From contig JAHDWK010000004.1 in the NCBI GenBank assembly GCA_023382655.1, positions 336,538 through 400,537 on the forward strand: a DNA stretch of 64,000 nt. Direction: 5' to 3'. This document shows, one piece after another, positions 24,322 through 32,406 of this stretch (position 1 is the stretch's first letter; every line of letters begins with the position of its first letter). The position numbers and the translations under genes were made by a program. The notes below the pieces were generated by a model. It did no database searches. It saw only the letters and a program-made list of their open reading frames with translations, and was not told the origin of the DNA. Source of the DNA: Anaerolineae bacterium (lineage in GTDB: Bacteria > Chloroflexota > Anaerolineae > Promineifilales > Promineifilaceae).

Positions 24322-26478
24322 ATGTCTGACCGTCACCCTGTCACCGTCTCACCCCGTCACCTTGTCCTCCTCTTACTCCTCATCGTGGCGCTGGCAGCCG
24401 GCCTGCGCTTCTGGCGGCTGGCGGAGATGCCGCCCGGCTTTTATCACGACGAAGCATACAACGGCCTGGACGCGCTGTCGCTCGTCCAGGGCAAAACGTT
24501 CCCTCAATTTTACGAAGGGTGGGAACTGTACCAATATGATGCCCATGCCAACCGCCCCCCGGCGGAAACGAGATGGCCGATCTTTTTTGAGGGAAACTAC
24601 GGCCGTGAACCCGCTCACATTTACCTGATGGCGCTCAGCATCAAACTATTGGGCGCGACCCCCTTTGCCATCCGCGCTGTGCCTGCCCTTTTGGGCACGC
24701 TGGCCGTACTGACCACCTTTCTGGCGGCAAAGGCGTTATTTGAGATTAGAGATTCGAGATTGGCGATCACGTATCACGCATCTCGCATCACGCATCACGG
24801 GTCACGGATTACGGATTACCGATCACCGATTACCATCCTCACTCCCCTCGTCGCTGCCTTCACCCTGGCCGTTCTTTTCCCCGCCATCCACTTCAGCCGC
24901 TTCGGCCTGCGCATGATGGTCTTCGTTTTCGTCGAAACCCTGGCCATCACCTGCTTCTGGAAAGGGGTAAATAGTAGCAGGTGGCCGGTGGCCGGTGGCA
25001 CGTCACCCCCTCACCGTGTCACCTTGTCACCCCTTCACCTGCTCACCCCCTCAACCCTCTGGTTCATCGCCGCCGGGTTTCTGTTAGGGTTGGGTATTTA
25101 CACCTACGCTGCCGGGCGGCTGCTGCCACTATTGTTTGTTTTATTTGTGCCGTTCTGGTTTTGGCGGGAACGGGGAGCCGCCAGGCAGCAGTGGCTCAAT
25201 GTGGGGCTGATGGCGGGTACCGCCGTACTCACCGCCGTCCCCCTCCTCCTTTACTTCTGGCGCTATCCCTACTTCTTCGTCTTTCGCATGGCTTACGTCA
25301 GCAACCGGGGTGTCGGGGCAATAGAAGGTAAACCCTGGCTAACCTGGCTGACAAACGTCTGGCGGGTAATCGCCGGGCTGTTCTGGCAGGGGGAAACCCA
25401 TTTGCGGCACAACTTACCCGGACGGCCGTATCTCGATCCCCTACAAGCCATCCTCTTTCTCACCGGTCTGGCCGCCCATCTCAAACGACTGCTCCACCCG
25501 CGCCTCTTTTTCCTCTACCTCTGGCTGCTGGTCATGCTGCTGCCCACCATCCTCAGCGGCGATGCCCCCCACTTTGGCCGCATGTCCGGCGCGGCCCCCG
25601 TCATCGCCATTTTTGTGGGACTTGGTTTCGATTGGGTTTTTTCAGTAAGCAGTAAACAGTTAGCCGTGAGCAGTAAGGGTTCCAGCAACAAACTGTTCAC
25701 TGCTTACTGTTTACTGCTCACTGTTCTCCTGTTAAGCGCCGCCCTCACCACCCATGCTTACTTCGTCCGCTATGCAAATCACCCCCAACTGGCCGCCGAT
25801 TTTTACCAGCCGGAGTGGGAAATGGGGGAATACGCGGCCAGTTTGGGTGCAGACACGGCCGTTTACCTCACCCCTACCCAGGAAGAGTTAGCCACGCTCT
25901 ACTTTGCGTTGGGCGGCCCGGAGCGGCTGCAAAACTACGCTGGAGAAGCGGGGGCTGTGCCCTTAGGCATACCAGGGCAACAGACGTTGTATTTGATACG
26001 GCCGTATGCCATCACCAGCTTACAAAATCTACAAAACGCTTTTCCCACCGGCATTCTTGGTGAACCGGGCAATGGCTACATTCCCTTTACTGTTCCAGCA
26101 AACCTTCCACGCCAGTTAGCAGAAGATGAAAGCAACCATCTTTTTGGCGACCAGATTCGGTTGGTGGGCTGGACGGTGGAGCAGCGAGAAGGAGGTACGG
26201 CCGTGACCCTCATTTGGGAAGCGCTCACCAACATCAACCAGGATTACACCGTCTTTGTGCATCTGTTGGGGGCCGACGGCCGTCCCGTTGCCCAACAAGA
26301 CCGCCAACCCGGCGGCCACCCTACCAGCAATTGGCGGTCCGGTGAATGGGTCATGGACACCTTTGTGATCCCCCATCCAGCCACCACCAACCCGGACGAC
26401 ATGACCATACAAACCGGCTTTTACTACCTGCCCACTCTGGAACGCCTGGGCGAAGCGGTTATAATCGGGCAACCATAA
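24322..26478 (+). CDS. Integral membrane glycosyltransferase (GT-C type) with three repeat inserts
   Basis: This 718-residue protein has the same plan as the gene at 18164: an N-terminal hydrophobic segment (LVLLLLLIVALAAGLRF), AEMPPGFYHDEAYNGLDALS with the acidic pair, GREPAHIYLMALSIKLLG, about ten membrane segments, and the outer domain VFVHLLGADGRPVAQQDRQP. Four repeat stretches lie inside the reading frame: 24329-24366 at the very N-terminus, 24741-24834, 24976-25054 and 25641-25725. About 100 residues are repeat-derived, yet the frame is intact and the core motifs are undamaged. It has no clear ribosome binding site; coupling to the upstream gene is possible. Confidence 0.78.
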   Translation: MSDRHPVTVSPRHLVLLLLLIVALAAGLRFWRLAEMPPGFYHDEAYNGLDALSLVQGKTFPQFYEGWELYQYDAHANRPPAETRWPIFFEGNYGREPAHIYLMALSIKLLGATPFAIRAVPALLGTLAVLTTFLAAKALFEIRDSRLAITYHASRITHHGSRITDYRSPITILTPLVAAFTLAVLFPAIHFSRFGLRMMVFVFVETLAITCFWKGVNSSRWPVAGGTSPPHRVTLSPLHLLTPSTLWFIAAGFLLGLGIYTYAAGRLLPLLFVLFVPFWFWRERGAARQQWLNVGLMAGTAVLTAVPLLLYFWRYPYFFVFRMAYVSNRGVGAIEGKPWLTWLTNVWRVIAGLFWQGETHLRHNLPGRPYLDPLQAILFLTGLAAHLKRLLHPRLFFLYLWLLVMLLPTILSGDAPHFGRMSGAAPVIAIFVGLGFDWVFSVSSKQLAVSSKGSSNKLFTAYCLLLTVLLLSAALTTHAYFVRYANHPQLAADFYQPEWEMGEYAASLGADTAVYLTPTQEELATLYFALGGPERLQNYAGEAGAVPLGIPGQQTLYLIRPYAITSLQNLQNAFPTGILGEPGNGYIPFTVPANLPRQLAEDESNHLFGDQIRLVGWTVEQREGGTAVTLIWEALTNINQDYTVFVHLLGADGRPVAQQDRQPGGHPTSNWRSGEWVMDTFVIPHPATTNPDDMTIQTGFYYLPTLERLGEAVIIGQP
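24741..24834 (+). repeat. Heptad repeat in a glycosyltransferase gene
   Basis: Three families are joined: GAGATTAGAGATTCGAGATT, CACGCATCTCGCATCACGCA and GGATTACGGATTACCGATCA. The frame reads EIRDSRLAITYHASRITHH and then SRITDYRSPIT. Confidence 0.82.
24976..25054 (+). repeat. GTGGCCG and CACCTTGTCACC repeats in the same gene
   Basis: AGGTGGCCGGTGGCCGGTGG is followed by 7-8-base units of the type TCACCCCCTCACCGTG. Translation gives RWPVAGGTSPPHRVTLSPLH. Confidence 0.75.
25641..25725 (+). repeat. CAGTAAG heptads with inverted copy in the same gene
   Basis: CAGTAAGCAGTAAACAGT (25643-25660) is mirrored by ACTGCTTACTGTTTACTGCT (25699-25718), giving a long potential hairpin. The frame reads SVSSKQLAVSSKGSSNKLFT followed by AYCLLLTVLL, so the inverted arm supplies part of a hydrophobic segment. 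Confidence 0.85.
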
Positions 26479-26513
26479 CCCCATACTGACCAGCAAGAAA
26501 AGGAGGCTGCCTG

Positions 26514-28298
26514 ATGCTCCTTGAGCAGTGGCTCATCTTTGGCACATTATTATTCACGCTCATTTTGTTTATCAACGGCCGTTGGCGATACGATGTCGTC
26601 GCCCTGATCGCCCTGTTGATCGTCACCCTGACCGGACTGGTGCCGGCCGACCAGGCATTCAGCGGTTTCAGCAACCCGGCAGTAGTCACAGTAGCGGCCG
26701 TGTTGGTACTCAGTCGTGGTCTGCAAAATTCCGGCCTGGTAGACCTGATCGGCCAACAGTTAGCGCGTTTGGAAGGAGGCGTCTTGGTGCAATTGGCCGT
26801 TCTGACCGGTATTTGCCTGACACTATCCGCCTTCATGAACAATGTGGGCGCGCTGGCGCTGCTTTTACCCGTCACCCTACAATTAGCCGCCCGCCGCAAC
26901 ATGTCACCTTCCATCTTCCTCATGCCCCTGGCCTTTGCTTCACTCCTGGGCGGCATGACCACGCTCATTGGCACACCGCCAAATATCATTGCCTCTTCAT
27001 TCCGGGAACAGAACGGCGCACCACCCTTTAACATGTTTGACTTCACGCCCGTCGGCCTGGGAGTGGCTCTCACCGGTCTCGCCTTCATCGTACTGGTCGG
27101 CTGGCGGTTAATCCCCCAACGACGCAGCCAGAGCCAGACCGGCGTCATGTTCGAGATTGAAACCTATACCACCGAAGTACGCCTGTCCCCAGAGTCCAAA
27201 TTGATCGGCAAGCGGCTGCGCGAAATCAACCAGGGAGTGAATGCCCAACTAACGGTGGTCGGTCTGGTGCGCAATGGCGAGCGCATGTTGGCCCCTTCGC
27301 CCCAAATCGTTTTTCAACAGAACGACATCTTAATCATCAGCGCAGACACAGCGAACCTGGAAAAACTCATCAACGGTACCGGGTTAAAGCTGGTTGGCAG
27401 CGAGAAAATAACACGGGCCGACCTGGAATCGGATGAAGTGTCCTTGATCGAGGCGGTGATCATGCCCAACTCCTTGATGGTGGGCGAAACCGCCTTCAGC
27501 CTGAATCTGCGCCAACAGCATGACGTAAACTTGCTGGCAATTGCCCGCCAGGGTGTGCGCTTAGGGGCGCGGCTCGACCGTATTCGCTTTCAAGTTGGGG
27601 ATGTGCTGCTGCTGCAAAGCCATACTGGCGCGGCCAAAGATGTGTTGGCTACACTGGGTTGTTTACCCCTGGCCGCACGGGACTTGCGCATTGGGCAGCC
27701 CCGCCGGCTTATGCTGGCCCTGATTATCTTTGGCGGTGCTTTGCTGGCGACAACATTCGGTCAGGTCGCGGTGCAGGTAGCTTTTTTGGGCGCTGTAGTG
27801 GCGATGTTATTAGCCCGATTGTTGACTTTGCGTGAGGCTTACGACAGTGTGGATTGGCCCATTATCGTTTTGCTCGGCGCCATGATCCCGCTGGGGGTGG
27901 CGCTGGAAACAACAGGCGGGGCACAACTGATTGCCGAGGGTCTGCTCCAGATTACCGACGCTCTGCCGCCCGCGGTAATTCTGGTGGTGATGGTGGTGGC
28001 CACGATGTTCCTGTCTGATCTGGTCAATAATGCGGCGGCGGTAGTCGTGATGGCCCCCATTGGCATCAGTATTGCCGACGGGTTGGCTGTCTCAGTTGAT
28101 CCTTTCTTGATAGCCATTGCATTAGGCGCTTCCTGTGCATTTCTGACGCCTATTGGTCATCAGTCTAACACTCTGGTGATGGGGCCTGGCGGCTACCGAT
28201 TTGGCGACTACTGGCGCATGGGGCTGTTACTTGAGATTATTGTAGTCCTGGTGGCTACACCGCTTATTTTATTTTTTTGGCCTTTGCTGCCTGCATGA
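26514..28298 (+). CDS. SLC13/DASS-type transporter with two TrkA-C domains
   Basis: This 594-residue membrane protein has about 11-12 hydrophobic segments, split by a cytosolic stretch (about residues 205-395). Each half has the ion-transporter signature: NNVGALALLLPV with LIGTPPNIIASSF in the first half, and NNAAAVVVMAPIGI with CAFLTPIGHQSNTLVMGPGG in the second. The cytosolic insert holds two TrkA-C (RCK_C) domains (ESKLIGKRLREINQGVNAQL and the region ending GDVLLLQSHTGAAKDV). It probably moves sulfate or a dicarboxylate with sodium. AAAGGAGG lies seven bases before the ATG. It sits among glycan genes with no visible functional link. Confidence 0.87.
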   Translation: MLLEQWLIFGTLLFTLILFINGRWRYDVVALIALLIVTLTGLVPADQAFSGFSNPAVVTVAAVLVLSRGLQNSGLVDLIGQQLARLEGGVLVQLAVLTGICLTLSAFMNNVGALALLLPVTLQLAARRNMSPSIFLMPLAFASLLGGMTTLIGTPPNIIASSFREQNGAPPFNMFDFTPVGLGVALTGLAFIVLVGWRLIPQRRSQSQTGVMFEIETYTTEVRLSPESKLIGKRLREINQGVNAQLTVVGLVRNGERMLAPSPQIVFQQNDILIISADTANLEKLINGTGLKLVGSEKITRADLESDEVSLIEAVIMPNSLMVGETAFSLNLRQQHDVNLLAIARQGVRLGARLDRIRFQVGDVLLLQSHTGAAKDVLATLGCLPLAARDLRIGQPRRLMLALIIFGGALLATTFGQVAVQVAFLGAVVAMLLARLLTLREAYDSVDWPIIVLLGAMIPLGVALETTGGAQLIAEGLLQITDALPPAVILVVMVVATMFLSDLVNNAAAVVVMAPIGISIADGLAVSVDPFLIAIALGASCAFLTPIGHQSNTLVMGPGGYRFGDYWRMGLLLEIIVVLVATPLILFFWPLLPA

Positions 28299-28314
28299 GA
28301 TCGGGAGTTTGAAA

Positions 28315-28881
28315 ATGGAAATTAAAGCGTTAACGGCCGTCCACATCCCCCACATTCCCTCTGCTATTTCCGGTTACCAGACCGCCGAGATTTATCAGGT
28401 GGGTTATGACGAAGGAGATAGGGAAACGGCCGTCACCCTTACCCTGACCACCCTGCCCCAACCCATTTACAAACGTTTTCCGCCGTTGGATCAGGACGAC
28501 CTGGAACGGTATACGGCCGTTCCCGCACAAGGCTTCTCCTTTGGCCTGTTCAACCAGGAAACCCTGGTGGGGGTCGCGCTGGCCGAACAGATGCATTGGA
28601 ACAACAGCCTGTGGGTGTGGGAGTTTCACATCGCCGGGGGGTATCGCGGCGAAGGTTGGGGGCGGCTGCTGATGACCAGGCTCATTGCCCAGGCACAGGC
28701 CGCCGGGCTGCGCACCATCGTCTGCGAAACTCAAAACACCAATGTGCCCGCCATCCGCTTTTACCGGCGCATGGGCTTCCGCGTGGAAGGTATAGACATC
28801 TCCTACTACAGCAATGATGACCTGAACCCCGACCGCGAAGTGGCGGTGTTTATGAAGCGGAGATTGGAGGCGGGAGATTAG
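28315..28881 (+). CDS. GNAT family N-acetyltransferase
   Basis: This 188-residue acetyl-CoA-dependent acetyltransferase has the GNAT core in the second half: LWVWEFHIAGGYRGEGWGRL (motif A, Q/R-x-x-G-x-G/A), LIAQAQAAGLRTIVCET and NVPAIRFYRRMGFRVEGIDI (motif B), ending FMKRRLEAGD. The N-terminal 60 residues are specific to this protein. ATG 28315 is used because GGGAG lies seven bases upstream; a TTG at 28309 is the alternative. It starts 16 bases after the transporter gene and is probably cotranscribed with it. Its last codons run into a GATTAGGAGATTG hairpin. Substrate unknown. Confidence 0.83.
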   Translation: MEIKALTAVHIPHIPSAISGYQTAEIYQVGYDEGDRETAVTLTLTTLPQPIYKRFPPLDQDDLERYTAVPAQGFSFGLFNQETLVGVALAEQMHWNNSLWVWEFHIAGGYRGEGWGRLLMTRLIAQAQAAGLRTIVCETQNTNVPAIRFYRRMGFRVEGIDISYYSNDDLNPDREVAVFMKRRLEAGD

Positions 28882-28910
28882 GAGATTGAATCTCTCAATC
28901 TCCTAATCTC
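28874..28910 (+). terminator. Hairpin at the end of the GNAT gene, GATTAGGAGATTG family
   Basis: GAGATTAGGAGATTGA (28874-28889) pairs perfectly with TCAATCTCCTAATCTC (28895-28910) around ATCTC. The stop codon lies in the left arm. There is no T tract, so it may be an mRNA 3'-end stabiliser rather than a full terminator. Confidence 0.65.
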
Positions 28911-28941
28911 CAATCTCATCCCCCTGATAAGGAACAAGAAT

Positions 28942-31347
28942 TTGATTCACCGCCGCCAAAACCTTGTGATTGGGCTGCTTTTCCTCGTGCTGGCGCTCAT
29001 TTTTATGAGCCGGGCGCTGTTGCCGCCGGCCGGGCAGGCGTTGGCGGGGCATGATGCGCGGGCGCTGTTTGTGCCCTGGCTCAGTTTTACCAGAGAAGCG
29101 CTGTTGGACGGCCGTCTTCCCCTCTGGGACGCCGCGCAATTTGCCGGATACCCCTTTCTCAGCAATCCCCAGGTGGCGCTGTTTTATCCGCCGACCTGGA
29201 TTGCCCTGCTGCCGCCGGTCAATGTGGGTTTAAGCTGGCACGTCGTTTTTCATATCGTTGTAGCTGCGCTGGGCATGTATCTGTTTGTGCGTTTTGTGAG
29301 CGGAAGCTGGCGGGGAGCGTTGCTGGCGGCGCTGGCCTTTGCCTTTAGCGGCTTCTGGGCGGCGCGTATTTGGGCCGGACATGTGGGGCTGCTGGCTACG
29401 GACGCCTGGCTGCCCTGGCTGCTGCTGGCCACGGCCTGGAGCGCCCGACGGCGGGACGTCTGGTCGGCCATTATCGCCGGTGTGCCATTGGCGCTGGCGA
29501 TTCTGGCCGGGCATACCGCTTCGCTGCTGTACATTGGTCTGGTGTGGGGTTTGTTTGCCTTGTACCTGTTTCTGAACGGCCGTGACTGGCGCGTCTGGCG
29601 GCAGGTAGTTATTGCCGGGGTGATGGGACTGCTGTTGAGCGCGGTGCAGTTGCTGCCGATGCTGCAATTTACGGCCGTGTCCGCCCGCGCTGAAGAAGCC
29701 ACCCTGGCCTTTGCCACCCAATTCTCCTTCCCGCCCCCCCATCTGATTACCCTGCTCGTCCCCGAATTTTTTGGCGAACCGACCCGCGCCGGCTATTGGA
29801 GCGTACCTTCGTTTGACGAGTTAACCTATTACGTGGGTGTGTTGGCACTGGTAGGATTGGTGTTGGCGCTGCGACGGCCGTCGCGCCTGACCTGGTTTTA
29901 TGTTGCCCTGATCGTGCTCGGCCTGCTGCTGGCCTTTGGCAGCTACGGCTTTTTGTACGAGATTTTTTACCGCTTCCTGCCCCCCTTCCGGCTGGCCCGC
30001 GCCCCGGCCCGCGCCGCCTTCCTCTTTGTCTTTGCCGCCTCCGCTTTACTCGGCGAAGCCATCGCCATTTGGGAACGGGGCGGTGAAGGGTTGTCAAAGT
30101 TGATGCGGTGGGTGTTGAGCACGGCCGTTGTCGCCGGTATCGCTGCTCTGGCCGCCACCGCTGCCGTTTTTGCCGCCCAACACCCCAGCGATACCAGCGG
30201 CCGCTATTGGCACCAGATGGGTGGTTGGGCACTGGCGCTGCTGTTATTTGCGGTGGGTGGCGTTTTGTTATGGAGATTTCTGGTAATCGGTAATCGGTCA
30301 TCGGTTATCGGTAAAGAAACCACCGATCACCGATCACCGATCACCGATTACCTCTTCGTTGCTCTCACCTTACTACTCATTACCGACCTCTGGCTCTTCG
30401 GCTGGAAACTGGTGCAGGTGGGGCCTACGGCCGTGCATCCCTTGTGGACAGACGCCAAAACCATCATCGGCGAGGCAGAAGGGCGGGTGCTGCCCTGGGG
30501 CATCTCTATTTTTGAACAGAATGGGGCGGGTCAGGTGGGGCTGATGAGCGTCTTTGGCTATAACGCGCTGGAAGTGGGCGCGAACACCACCTTTGCTGCC
30601 TCTATTCCCGACCCACGCTCGGCGGCGTATGATGTGTTGGGGGCGCGCTATGTGCTGGCTCAGGCAGACCTGGCACAATATATGGACGGGGAACGGCCGT
30701 TGACCCTCATCGGCCAGACGGAGCAGGTGCGGGTGTATGAACGGGCGCGTGTGCTGCCCCTGGCCCGGCTGGTGTATGCCGCTGAAATCATCGCCGACGA
30801 AACAGCCGCCATCGCCCGCGTCCACCAACCGGACTTCGACGCAGCCACTACCGCAATTCTGGCCGAAGAACCGGCCTGTGCCTTAGGTGGCATAGGCGAA
30901 GGCACGGCCGTCATAACAGACCAATATGACGGCTACTGGCGCATCGAAACAACCAGCGACGCCCCCGCGCTGCTGGTTCTCAGCGAAACGGCTTACCCTG
31001 GCTGGCAGGTGACGGTGGATGGGGAAGAAGTGGCGTGGCTGGAAACGTACACGGCCGTGCGCGCCCTCTGTGTACCGGCGGGGGAGCATGTGGTGGAGTG
31101 GGATTTTAACGGCCGTGTCTTTCTGTTTGGTGGCCTCGTTTCTGCCCTGGCTCTCCTCCTGGTACTGATTGCTATCGTAAAAGTTCTCCACTCAGAGATA
31201 AAAATGATCTCAAGAGATGTTAGAAATTGCCAATCTCTTAATCTCAAAAAAACTCGGCCAGCGCCCGGCATACCACATTCACATGCTCCTCTGGCATATG
31301 GGCATAGAGGGGGAGCGAGAGGATACGCCGGGTGGCACGTTCGGTGA
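28942..31347 (+). CDS. YfhO-like membrane protein (GT-C superfamily)
   Basis: This 801-residue protein has about twelve hydrophobic segments and a C-terminal outer domain. Features of the YfhO/DUF2079-like family include [20 protein letters not shown] (external acidic residue), [20 protein letters not shown], a membrane core with [17 protein letters not shown], and the late domain [20 protein letters not shown], then a last transmembrane helix. YfhO of Gram-positives glycosylates lipoteichoic acid; the acceptor here is unknown. The start is TTG 28942 with AAGGA eight bases upstream. A heptad repeat lies in frame at 30281-30352. The final 45 or so residues are read from a repeat and then from the antisense strand of the aminotransferase gene, so the natural end has probably been lost. 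Confidence 0.78.
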   Translation: MIHRRQNLVIGLLFLVLALIFMSRALLPPAGQALAGHDARALFVPWLSFTREALLDGRLPLWDAAQFAGYPFLSNPQVALFYPPTWIALLPPVNVGLSWHVVFHIVVAALGMYLFVRFVSGSWRGALLAALAFAFSGFWAARIWAGHVGLLATDAWLPWLLLATAWSARRRDVWSAIIAGVPLALAILAGHTASLLYIGLVWGLFALYLFLNGRDWRVWRQVVIAGVMGLLLSAVQLLPMLQFTAVSARAEEATLAFATQFSFPPPHLITLLVPEFFGEPTRAGYWSVPSFDELTYYVGVLALVGLVLALRRPSRLTWFYVALIVLGLLLAFGSYGFLYEIFYRFLPPFRLARAPARAAFLFVFAASALLGEAIAIWERGGEGLSKLMRWVLSTAVVAGIAALAATAAVFAAQHPSDTSGRYWHQMGGWALALLLFAVGGVLLWRFLVIGNRSSVIGKETTDHRSPITDYLFVALTLLLITDLWLFGWKLVQVGPTAVHPLWTDAKTIIGEAEGRVLPWGISIFEQNGAGQVGLMSVFGYNALEVGANTTFAASIPDPRSAAYDVLGARYVLAQADLAQYMDGERPLTLIGQTEQVRVYERARVLPLARLVYAAEIIADETAAIARVHQPDFDAATTAILAEEPACALGGIGEGTAVITDQYDGYWRIETTSDAPALLVLSETAYPGWQVTVDGEEVAWLETYTAVRALCVPAGEHVVEWDFNGRVFLFGGLVSALALLLVLIAIVKVLHSEIKMISRDVRNCQSLNLKKTRPAPGIPHSHAPLAYGHRGGARGYAGWHVR
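30281..30352 (+). repeat. Heptad repeat with inverted copy in the yfhO-like gene
   Basis: GGTAATCGGTAATCGGTCAT units are followed by inverted CACCGATCACCGATCACCGA units. The frame reads [20 protein letters not shown] and ITDYLF, immediately before a hydrophobic segment. Confidence 0.82.
31194..31250. repeat. GAGATTAAG/AGATGTTAG repeat at a convergent gene junction
   Basis: GAGATAAAAATGATCTCAAG and then CCAATCTCTTAATCTC lie between the yfhO-like gene and the stop of the converging aminotransferase gene. The yfhO-like frame runs straight through. Confidence 0.55.
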
Positions 31348-32344
31348 CGGGCAGGCTGCCGGGGGCATAACCCAGATGGCGGTAGGCGGGTTGTAAGTGG
31401 ATGGGCACGGGGTAATGCACGGCCGTGCCCACCCCCTTCTCCTGTAAAAACGCCGCCAATGGCGCCCGCCGCCCCGTTTGTATGACATAGAGATGAAAAA
31501 CGTGGTGGGCAGACGGCCGTATACGTGGCAGTTGTACCGGCAAATTTTCCAGTTGTTCGCTGTAACGGGCGGCTAATTGTTGGCGACGGCCGTTGTCCTC
31601 ATCCAGATGCGCCAACCGCACCTGCAAAATGGCGGCCTGCAACTCATCCAGGCGGCTGTTGTACCCGGCCAGATCGCTAATGTACCGTTCCCGCCAGCCA
31701 TACTGCCGCAGCAGCCGCAGCCGCTTGGCGATGTCATCCCGGTTTGTAACCACCGCGCCGCCATCCCCCAAAGCGCCCAGGTTTTTGGTGGGGTAAAAAC
31801 TGAAAGCGGCGGCGTCACCCATACTGCCCACCCGCCGACCGTCCACCAGTGCGCCGTGCGCCTGGGCACAATCTTCCAACACCTGCAACCGATGTTGCAC
31901 GGCGATTTCTAGAATCGCTTCCATGTCGGCGGGGTGGCCGTAGAGATGCACGGGAATGATAACTTTGGTGCGGGGGGTAACGGCCGTTTCCACCTGCTCC
32001 GGATCCATCGTGTAGGTTTGTGAATCAATGTCTACCAGCACGGGTGTGGCCCCGGCGAGTTCAATGGCGGCAATGGTGGCGACGGCCGTGTGCGCCACCG
32101 TGATCACCTCATCCCCCGGCCCAACGCCCAACGCTTTTAAGCCCAACAGCAGCGCATCCGTGCCGGAGGCCACCCCCACTGCGTGCGCCACGCCGGTATA
32201 AGCCGCAAACGCCGCCTCAAAAGCGGCCACCTCCGGCCCCAGAATATACCAGCCAGAGGAGAGGGTGCGGGTCACGGCCGTGTCTATCTCCGTCCGGTAC
32301 GCCTCATATTCTGCTTTCAAATCCACAAAGGGAATGGATGTCAT
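31244..32344 (-). CDS. DegT/DnrJ/EryC1/StrS sugar aminotransferase
   Basis: This 366-residue PLP enzyme transaminates nucleotide-linked keto-sugars. The motifs are [36 protein letters not shown], the PLP-binding [33 protein letters not shown] and [20 protein letters not shown] with Lys187 as the Schiff-base lysine. The C-terminal part has [10 protein letters not shown] and [18 protein letters not shown], as in the family. ATG 32344 has GGAG five to six bases upstream and is preferred to GTG 32350. It is the last gene of a minus-strand run starting at 36931 (methyltransferase, GT2, SDR, GT-C, aminotransferase), which together look like an amino-sugar or glycan pathway. Confidence 0.92.
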   Translation of the reverse strand: MTSIPFVDLKAEYEAYRTEIDTAVTRTLSSGWYILGPEVAAFEAAFAAYTGVAHAVGVASGTDALLLGLKALGVGPGDEVITVAHTAVATIAAIELAGATPVLVDIDSQTYTMDPEQVETAVTPRTKVIIPVHLYGHPADMEAILEIAVQHRLQVLEDCAQAHGALVDGRRVGSMGDAAAFSFYPTKNLGALGDGGAVVTNRDDIAKRLRLLRQYGWRERYISDLAGYNSRLDELQAAILQVRLAHLDEDNGRRQQLAARYSEQLENLPVQLPRIRPSAHHVFHLYVIQTGRRAPLAAFLQEKGVGTAVHYPVPIHLQPAYRHLGYAPGSLPVTERATRRILSLPLYAHMPEEHVNVVCRALAEFF

Positions 32345-32354
32345 CTTCACTCCT

Positions 32355-32403
32355 TCTCCTTCATTCTGTGCTAATCCGTCTTATCCGTCAAATCTGTGCA
32401 TCC
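32355..32403. repeat. TTATCCGTC-type short repeats
   Basis: GTGCTAATCCGTCTTATCCG and TCAAATCTGTGCATCCATAT form degenerate 8-base units in the gap between the aminotransferase and glycosyltransferase genes. Confidence 0.45.
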
Positions 32404-32406
32404 ATA

